Part shown: positions 9,963-15,615 of the stretch, in pieces | Layout: each line of letters begins with the position of its first letter | How positions within the stretch are numbered: the first letter of the stretch is position 1 | Assembly: GCF_000499385.1 (NCBI RefSeq) | Contig: NW_013654725.1 | Coordinates: 1-15,615, forward strand | Direction of reading: 5' to 3' | DNA from: Eimeria necatrix | Taxonomy: Eukaryota; Apicomplexa; Conoidasida; Eucoccidiorida; Eimeriidae | Length of the DNA stretch: 15,615 bases | Made by a program: the position numbers and the translations under genes | Notes under the pieces: model-generated | Database searches by the model: none | Told to the model about the DNA's origin: nothing | What the model saw: the letters and a program-made list of their open reading frames with translations, nothing else

Positions 9963-10458
9963 GAGCTCATTAGACAACAGTGTGCTTAAAACAAGCCCCT
10001 GCTAGCAAAGCCATCAGCGCAACTGCAACGTGTAAATCGCTTAGCAAACTCGATCTCCGACAATAAACGGCGAAGTTAAGTTCGGCCTAATAGCAGAAGA
10101 ATAACTCCATATACTATTTTTCATTAGACGCTGCAGCAAAAGCAAAGTCGAATTCCTCAAGTGCCCTTAGTTGGCTGATTGCGAATAGACATTCATAATC
10201 AGGCGCAAAATATTAGAACCTCACTATGCTTCATTGCACGAGCCTGCATCAAAAAAGCAACCTTACTCTCTGTGGCATTTTATTGTAGATGGTCATACAA
10301 TATTTAGATTTCGTGCTTAGGATGAAGCTTGCCTGGCTGGCTAGAATGCCATACGCAAATGCAGAGAAACTGTGCTACTTCACTTAACGTGCTTCAAACT
10401 CTCTACGCCTTTTTAACTTTAGTTTCCATCTTTCATTGCGTAATCAGGATATGAAACG

Positions 10459-10468
10459 TACTGCCTGA
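10459..10468 (+). repeat. Monomer box TACTGCCTGA
   Basis: Exact core preceded by AAACG and followed by TGCGAGG; one of the best copies. Confidence 0.85.
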
Positions 10469-10745
10469 TGCGAGGTAACAGGGGAGAACCGCTGTGCATC
10501 TTCGCAGCAGTTGCAACGATCAACCTTCAGCAGTTCACTTAGTTGGTGATTATCAGTTGATGATCGCGAATTTGGACAGATCTGCGCAACTTACACATTT
10601 GAAACGCTTCCTTTCCTTTATGCGCATTTACACCGTTGGCTCCTTGTTGCGCGAAATTCAGCGCACTGCCACGGGCGCAGAAATGCGCCGTGCGGCCAAT
10701 CGTTAGCTAAACCTTTGCCCCTTTACCGGTTATATGAACAGCACA

Positions 10746-10755
10746 TACGTCCTGT
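10746..10755 (+). repeat. Monomer box TACGTCCTGT
   Basis: Exact core; 287 bp after 10459 and 318 bp before 11064. Confidence 0.8.
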
Positions 10756-11063
10756 TGTAGAATGTTTTACTGCAGCAAATTCGCACCTACATCCCATACC
10801 CATGTCGTTTCCCCAACACGTGCTTCCTGCCACCTTTCCTTCGGGACAAAAATCAAATAGAAGCCTAGCAACATTGCATGACGCGGTGAAGTAGCTGTTC
10901 AAGTCACAACTTGCGGCTATAACACTAACTCAAACGAGAATCCAAGCATGCGCTTTGTTGCGTACGCTCTGATGTCACCAATCCTTGCTCCCACAGTGCT
11001 AGATTTCAGCTCGTAACTAAGGACGATATTGGGTTTCACCTGCTTCAAAAGCAAAAGTAGCCA

Positions 11064-11073
11064 TACCTCCTGT
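11064..11073 (+). repeat. Monomer box TACCTCCTGT, displaced
   Basis: Exact core followed by TGCACA. It lies about 55 bp late for the phase: 318 bp before it and 193 bp after it. Confidence 0.75.
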
Positions 11074-11256
11074 TGCACATAGTTGTGTTCCCTCTTTATT
11101 TGGTTGGAAACCATCCTCAGGTGAACAAATACACGCAGATACTGGTCCATATCATGCAAAGCAATTGTTCGTCGCAAATTTTCGTATAGCAATATGTCTT
11201 CTTTCCTATGCCTGCACATCAGATGCTGCGTAAACATCCAGCCCAAAAAGCATCCA

Positions 11257-11266
11257 TACTGCCTGG
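11257..11266 (+). repeat. Monomer box TACTGCCTGG
   Basis: Exact core followed by CATGAGG; 280 bp to the next box. Confidence 0.8.
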
Positions 11267-11536
11267 CATGAGGCACTTCCATGCGGTCTGATGTAGGAAT
11301 TATTCCTGCTCGTCTGTACGTTTTGCCTGTCCTATACGACAATATATTAGCCAAACGCCAGCCACTGAGCACCGGAACACACAGTCCATGAAGTACCACA
11401 AATGCACGGATTGTATAGTGCTAGTATATTGTCCTGGTGACGAATACCGAATACAACCTGAGCGTGCATGTAGGACAGCAAAAACACTTGTTTTCAGTGC
11501 TGGCCTTCGAGCTTTTGTGCATTTCTGTAACACGCT

Positions 11537-11546
11537 TACAGTCTGG
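11537..11546 (+). repeat. Monomer box TACAGTCTGG
   Basis: One core mismatch; 263 bp before 11800. Confidence 0.65.
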
Positions 11547-11799
11547 GCGTCGGTAAGTGAAATTCTGCAGCGCATAGGCCTGCTTGAAATCCAAATTATT
11601 GGGTTTCTCATTCAGGAGGAACCTGCAAAAATCCCTGTCCAGTCGTAAACAATCGTTAATTATGAAGCGTCTTGCGTGACACGCATCAGTTGCTTGACGA
11701 ATTGAAAGCGCCTGCAGAAAAAGGGCATTAAAAAAGCCAAACAGAATGGCAAACCAACTCGCAGCTTACATGTGGTGTTCCCTGCCTTGCTATTTTGCG

Positions 11800-11809
11800 T
11801 ACTTTCTGA
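11800..11809 (+). repeat. Monomer box TACTTTCTGA
   Basis: One core mismatch, preceded by TTGCG and followed by GGC; 284 bp to the next box. Confidence 0.7.
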
Positions 11810-12083
11810 GGCTTGATACTACGATTCTATAGTGTGGCTTGCTGGCTTACCTCAGGCCGCCAACAATTCATCGTTTCATGATTGCTTTGGACACAAATAA
11901 GTGGGCATAAAACAAACCAGAACAAATGCGTTCAAATACTGTTGTTCTTTGCAAACCCTCTCCTCTTGCGTAGGCCACTTATTCTCGTCAACATGCATTT
12001 CAGATTGCAAGACTACAACACGTGGGCCGTGCTTCGATGCATAGTAACAGCACCGTTTGTTCACAGCTTCTTTAAACTACGCA

Positions 12084-12093
12084 TACTGCCTGA
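12084..12093 (+). repeat. Monomer box TACTGCCTGA
   Basis: Exact core preceded by ACGCA and followed by GGAT. Confidence 0.8.
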
Positions 12094-12221
12094 GGATTGG
12101 AACTACATCCTACCTGGCGTTTGCTTCTATCCAGTAATCTACAGTGCATAAGGGCAATATGTTTCTACTAAATTGCTTATATCTGATGAACGCTTGAGGC
12201 TGTACACATGGAAATACTGAC

Positions 12222-12247
12222 ATGCAGCGGCATGCTGCATGCTGCAT
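12222..12247. repeat. Short GCATGCT direct repeat overlapping a hairpin
   Basis: From 12230 to 12247 the heptamer GCATGCT occurs twice and is followed by GCAT. The 7-base inverted repeat ATGCAGC at 12222-12228 and GCTGCAT at 12234-12240 can pair around a five-base loop. Only this one copy is seen at this monomer phase, so it is a local feature and not part of the satellite consensus. Confidence 0.7.
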
Positions 12248-12609
12248 CCCTTTTCCACAATGCTGCTGAGGAACGCTAATAATGCCTTCTTAGCAAAAAC
12301 GTTCCGTGAAAAGCTTAACCACCGCAGACAAAGAGAACGCCTGCACCCTAGTGACACTCACATGCTAACGCACGGCACTCTCTTCCTTTACCACAAATGC
12401 TCATTTGCAAACAAACGATCACATTCCGCCACCCCAAATTCTCCAAACTCGAATGTACTTAAGAAAAAACACAAGCATATGTGCGACAAGCTGTCGAAGT
12501 GCCTGGTTTGCTTTCCCTGTCTTCAGAATATTCGGACATAGCTGCACACCAACTGGACTGCTACATATGGTGCAGGGGCTTAGTGTCTTGCTTGCAGACG
12601 AACAAGACG

Positions 12610-12619
12610 TACCGCCTAT
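12610..12619 (+). repeat. Monomer box TACCGCCTAT
   Basis: One core mismatch, preceded by AGACG; 526 bp (two units) after 12084. Confidence 0.65.
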
Positions 12620-12729
12620 ATTGTCGAGAGTATTTCATTTCCTACTCCAGAATATTGCGCAAAAGTCATGAACAGTTTTATGCGTCGCACCCGCGCTGGG
12701 GGAAATGTTAAATTGAAGCAAACGAGTTG

Positions 12730-12739
12730 TACTGCCGGC
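12730..12739 (+). repeat. Extra box TACTGCCGGC, half-unit position
   Basis: One core mismatch, 120 bp after the main box at 12610 and 127 bp before 12857. Confidence 0.5.
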
Positions 12740-12856
12740 ATTGTTGCTTCTTTCCCAGCACATTTAGCGTGTCAAACAATTAATTACCTGCCTTTAAAGC
12801 CGCCAACTACTCAGATCAAGTAGCGGATCGCTGGGAAATTTCAGTAAAGGCAACCG

Positions 12857-12866
12857 TACAGCCTGG
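12857..12866 (+). repeat. Monomer box TACAGCCTGG
   Basis: Exact core preceded by AACCG; 255 bp to the next box. Confidence 0.8.
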
Positions 12867-13111
12867 CACACAGCGCTCCTCTAGAGTTTCCAGGAGATCC
12901 ACAGAACATTTCAGTCTTCCTCATGAGCCGCATTATAAGCAATACTAGACACAAACGAACGACACAGTGATGGCTCATCTTTCAGCAGTGTGGCCCGTAT
13001 TCGGTGTCAGATGGCACACTTCAGCAGTTCCGGACGACTTCACAAATTGACTAGAACCATAACGGTATGAACTGCGATTTTGTTTCAGACCTTAAGCTTT
13101 AAGAATAACCT

Positions 13112-13121
13112 CACTAACTGG
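13112..13121 (+). repeat. Monomer box CACTAACTGG
   Basis: Two core mismatches, accepted on position 255 bp after 12857. Confidence 0.45.
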
Positions 13122-13658
13122 TTCGATGGGTTTTCGTTTATCCGCGATAGAAGCTTCCCACCTGCCTGTCTGGAACAACTCTGTTCTGCATTTTGTCAAC
13201 ACCTTGAAAGCTGAAGGCCCTTGCAAAGCACAAGTCACAGCCGTCGATGCGGCCCGCAGATGCACCAGCAACTTTATGAGGAAAACCATCTCTAATGCGC
13301 GGCTGCGTATTACGAGCAAACACTCCTGGCATGCGGCGCCGAGCATTCGGGCGTTCGCTTTTGTGAAAACTGATCGCAAGCCTTGCGGATGAAGCGCACA
13401 GACTGAGAAGTAACGCGTCCACGCAGCGGCGACCAAAACATCCCTAGCGTAGGTCCTTCCACGCGAATTGCTGAAGCCCTAGCTATTAGTAAAGGCTATT
13501 TATAGCATGACACGCTACAGGGGTGCGTGCGCACACCAGTATGGCCAGATTTCTTCAGTTGAAATGCAGCAAGTCGCTATGCCAATTCAGACTATGTATT
13601 CAGCGTTTAGTTGCTCTCAAAAGCCACTGCTGTGCACATATTGCATTGAGGGCAAGCA

Positions 13659-13668
13659 CACTGCCTGC
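13659..13668 (+). repeat. Monomer box CACTGCCTGC
   Basis: First base C instead of T; 252 bp before 13911. Confidence 0.6.
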
Positions 13669-13910
13669 AGCGTGGGTTTTCAACGTCTTGAATGCACCCC
13701 GAACTTGATTTGCGGAAAAAATATAAATCAAGACGTCGTGGGTGAAAGACTGTCGAATCGTTGAGAAATACGTCAGAATTTTTTTCAGCCACGACGTTAG
13801 ATTGCCTTCACGCTTTTGCGAGTCGTAAGGATGCCTCGTTGTTTCACGTGTTTATTTACTATTTGCCGTACTCTGGGCACCAACAGTGTTCGAAGCATAG
13901 TGGTCAAGCA

Positions 13911-13920
13911 TACTATCTGA
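13911..13920 (+). repeat. Monomer box TACTATCTGA
   Basis: One core mismatch, flanked by AAGCA and TGCACAG. The right flank recurs at 14177 and, as TGCACA, at 14436. Confidence 0.8.
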
Positions 13921-14425
13921 TGCACAGCATTGATCTATGCCACAAACAAGAAGTTGCTCCTAGTATGTAGGCAGATACTTGCGGCGTCTACACCCGCAGG
14001 AAATTAAAAGCGAAAATTTTGGGCGAATAGCAGGACTACGCAAGCCATCGGCACTGCTGCAAAGCAACACCGCTTAAACATGTGCAAATTCACCGAATGA
14101 GCATTTGCGAGCGCAACTATGCAAGACCAAATCATGGATTCAATGAACTGTCATACCTACTATGCAGATATACGATGCACAGAAATAATCTAGGCCAAGA
14201 GTAGGGAGCCGTCCATAGTGTGTAAGCAGATGCTTGTGGCTTCTTCATCCTCAGGATAAATCGTAAACGAAACAGGTAAGAATATAAAACACCTGCGAGT
14301 TATGCTTGCAGTGCCGCAACAGGCCACCATGTGCCGTGTCGCACATTCAATACGAGAGCATTCGCAAGCGCAATGGCCACAGATGACCAAACCTGCAATA
14401 CCAAACGTAGAATACAACATAAGCG
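13911..14425 (+). repeat. Two adjacent monomers that align directly
   Basis: Monomer A (13911-14167) and monomer B (14168-14425) can be aligned by eye along much of their length. GATGCACAG is at 13919-13927 and 14174-14182 (offset 255). The block 13961-14001 matches 14216-14256 at 33 of 41 positions (offset 255). The block 14101-14116 matches 14358-14373 at 14 of 16 (offset 257). The differences in the 41-base block are five transitions and three transversions. The box of B is broken: only its TGATGCACAG-like right side remains. This pair is the strongest direct evidence that the spacing reflects a tandem repeat rather than scattered sites. Confidence 0.85.
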
Positions 14426-14435
14426 TACGGCCTGA
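14426..14435 (+). repeat. Monomer box TACGGCCTGA
   Basis: Exact core flanked by AAGCG and TGCACA; closest of all copies to the full consensus. Confidence 0.85.
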
Positions 14436-14686
14436 TGCACAAAACTTTTCCACCGGCAAAGTTCATTCACCTGCACCGAGAAGATAATGCATTCCACGGT
14501 CTACTTGCCTTCACAAACCAGCAGCAAAAGCACAAATGTGGCTTAACTGTGTGTCAGGAAGTGTATTGATTAGGTAAACGCTGTTACCTATCCCAAAGGA
14601 AACATCGCCTGCGGTTAGCTTAAGTATAATCTCAGCCCTTACGTTGCTTGCAGCCACTGTTGAAGGTTTACAAACAAAATTAATCG

Positions 14687-14696
14687 TACTCCCTAA
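14687..14696 (+). repeat. Monomer box TACTCCCTAA
   Basis: One core mismatch, followed by TGAG; 261 bp after 14426 and 260 bp before 14947. Confidence 0.7.
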
Positions 14697-14881
14697 TGAG
14701 TGGCGTCTCTATATAGTAAGCATGCGCGGTGACGTCTTTTGCAAACTTGATGTGGCATATCCCAGACAGCAGTGCCTTCTTTTATTCGGAAGTGTTCACT
14801 ACCGTGCCCTGGCTTGGAGCGCGCTGTCTCGAAACGGGCCCAATGACGCTACTCTTCCGTGCTTGATCGTTATGGCTAGCG

Positions 14882-14891
14882 TACTAACTGA
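14882..14891 (+). repeat. Extra box TACTAACTGA, out of phase
   Basis: One core mismatch, with the good flanks TAGCG and TG. It lies 65 bp before the in-phase box at 14947. Confidence 0.5.
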
Positions 14892-14946
14892 TGTAAAACC
14901 GTCCATATTTCCACGAAGCAAAGTCGCTTTCACCTCATAAGCGGTC

Positions 14947-14956
14947 TACTAGCTGT
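14947..14956 (+). repeat. Monomer box TACTAGCTGT
   Basis: One core mismatch; identical over ten bases to the box at 8284. Confidence 0.7.
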
Positions 14957-15469
14957 CCGTAAGTTCTCTATAATTTTTATTCCCGTACACACACAGCATA
15001 CAATGCCAAACAACAATGCTATTATGTTCAATGTACTGCCCCTACCTTTTCTGACATGTTGTGGCACTTCATGCTTACTGTGCAATTGATCCCACTGTTC
15101 TGACGTCAAAAATACGTTTTGTGTGATTAACGGCAATATGTACTCTACTAGCTAGTGCAAAACACTTTTCTACAGCCACAGCGCATTTTCACGAGCCAAG
15201 CAGACAACCCTCTGGATGGCCCATGCGAAGCAGTGCGTGCAATACCTACAAGTTGCATGATTAGCTAACCCTTTCAAGCATCCGGTCTTCCAATCAATTG
15301 TTTCATGCAGCAAGCCTGACAGATTAAATGGATATTCACTGGAAGGGATATTTGCATAATACAAGTAGAAGGAAGCAAGTATAATTACACAACTAAAAAG
15401 CATCAAAATGTTTCGTGCACAAGTGTCAACATCAAATTTCCAACTCGTGTTCCCCAACACACTGCCTTA

Positions 15470-15479
15470 CAAGACGGCT
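15470..15479 (+). repeat. Monomer box CACTGCCTTA
   Basis: Two core mismatches, in phase two units after 14947; last box in the window. Confidence 0.5.
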
Positions 15480-15615
15480 CAACAATCGAAGTGCATGCTG
15501 CATACTTCTGCAACGTCTTTAAGGCCCAAACGCTTCGGTACGCAGGCAAGCACAAAGCGTCATTGAATGATCTATTTTGGATCTGTGGCTGCAGCATTTG
15601 CTGCACCGTACAGTA

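Larger units (their letters stand above)
8024..10458 (+). repeat. Array segment 4: regular, with one recent internal duplication
   Basis: Boxes start at 8024, 8284, 8554, about 8817 (weak), 9167, 9414, 9687 and 9953, followed by a weak slot near 10189. Most steps are 246-273 bp. The step from 8817 to 9167 is 350 bp, which equals 267 plus the 83 bp of the tandem duplication at 8877-9043, so that duplication happened inside one monomer. The monomers at 8284 and 8554 also share GCATGTTAC at 8295-8303 and 8565-8573, exactly 270 bp apart like their boxes. No gene was recognised. Confidence 0.65.
10459..13110 (+). repeat. Array segment 5: many strong boxes
   Basis: Boxes start at 10459, 10746, 11064, 11257, 11537, 11800, 12084, about 12342 (weak), 12610 and 12857, plus an extra copy at 12730. 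Steps are 287, 318, 193, 280, 263, 284, 258, 268 and 247 bp. The 318/193 pair sums to 511, close to two units, as at 2801-3313. No gene was recognised; the minus-strand open frame at 10917-11399 crosses two boxes and has no recognisable domain. Confidence 0.65.
1..15615 (+). repeat. Diverged head-to-tail satellite array, monomer about 262 bp
   Basis: A box with core TACNNCCTG recurs on the + strand through the whole window. Exact cores start at 438, 690, 971, 2257, 2801, 3429, 4979, 5288, 5831, 6110, 8024, 8554, 9167, 9687, 10459, 10746, 11064, 11257, 12084, 12857 and 14426. One-mismatch copies fill most remaining slots. Thirty measured single steps range from 193 to 318 bp with a median near 262, and double steps are 506-547 bp. 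Neighbouring monomers can be aligned directly at 13911-14425. No exact core was seen on the - strand, so units are head to tail. Both ends of the window lie inside the array. Inference: an old satellite that has largely escaped homogenisation. The periodicity was found by eye, and a self dot-plot or autocorrelation would test it. The family is not one I recognise. Confidence 0.8.
13111..15615 (+). repeat. Array segment 6: regular, best-aligned neighbours
   Basis: Boxes start at 13112, 13659, 13911, about 14168 (degenerate), 14426, 14687, 14947, about 15204 (weak) and 15470, with a second box at 14882. From 13659 onward the steps are 252, 257, 258, 261, 260, 257 and 266 bp, the most even run in the window. 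The slot near 13375 has no good box, so 13112 to 13659 is a double step of 547. The array continues off the right end. No gene was recognised. Confidence 0.7.

Noticed and set aside
10166..10577. Similar sequence at 10166-10191 and 10538-10577 (CTTAGTTGG, TGATT, GCGAAT, GACA)
   Set aside because: The offset of about 372 bp does not fit the array period and a 16-base gap is needed; too short to claim.
10917..11399. Minus-strand open frame of 160 codons
   Set aside because: It spans two satellite boxes (11064 and 11257) read on the opposite strand and shows no known motif; probably chance.
13092..13436. Overlapping open frames on both strands (about 88-114 codons)
   Set aside because: The local GC is slightly higher, which lengthens open frames in several frames at once. 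No family resemblance, splice structure or start context favours one of them.
438..14435. Box as a C/D snoRNA element (TGATGA and CTGA)
   Set aside because: The C-box form is not conserved across copies, and no D box with terminal stem occurs at a constant spacing.
438..14435. Box as an unusual intron splice site, since many copies read GTAC
   Set aside because: The base before TAC is often A, T or C, no partner acceptor motif recurs, and the segments between have no coding potential.

Overview
The window looks like eukaryotic non-coding DNA. No open reading frame could be assigned to a protein family, and no tRNA, rRNA, transposon, CRISPR or bacterial operon layout was recognised. The taxon cannot be named. 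The composition looks moderately balanced (not AT-extreme), there are no long ORFs, and there is very little simple-sequence repeat. This fits intergenic or heterochromatic DNA of a mid-to-large eukaryotic genome, and nothing in the sequence narrows it further.

The main result is that the whole window appears to be one old, strongly diverged head-to-tail satellite array. A short + strand box, consensus about RVCRTACTKCCTGRTG (core TACNNCCTG), recurs from one end to the other. I count 21 cores matching TACNNCCTG exactly on the + strand and saw none on the - strand. About one per strand would be expected by chance for seven fixed bases in 15.6 kb. The distances between neighbouring boxes cluster around 262 bp (most between 247 and 289). 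Where a box seems missing the gap is about twice that (506 to 547). Weaker relatives of the box often fall at the expected positions, so roughly 58 to 60 monomers fill the window.

Between boxes, monomers have diverged so far that only some neighbours align by eye. The clearest case is 13911-14167 against 14168-14425, where two blocks match at 33/41 and 14/16 at offsets of 255 and 257 bp. The box therefore seems better preserved than the rest of the monomer.

Layout: 1-2256 has boxes every 252-289 bp up to 1260, then a decayed stretch. 2257-4978 has irregular spacing and an extra box. 4979-8023 is regular up to 6110 and then badly decayed. 8024-10458 is regular and carries a nearly perfect 83 bp tandem duplication (8877-9043), the only recent event seen. 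10459-13110 has many strong boxes. 13111-15615 holds the best-aligned neighbouring monomers. Some monomers carry a second box about 106-132 bp from the first, a hint that the unit arose from a shorter repeat of about 130 bp.

There are no genes here to work together. The open question is whether the box is a protein-binding site in an otherwise unhomogenised (for example pericentromeric) satellite, or the residue of a very old amplification.
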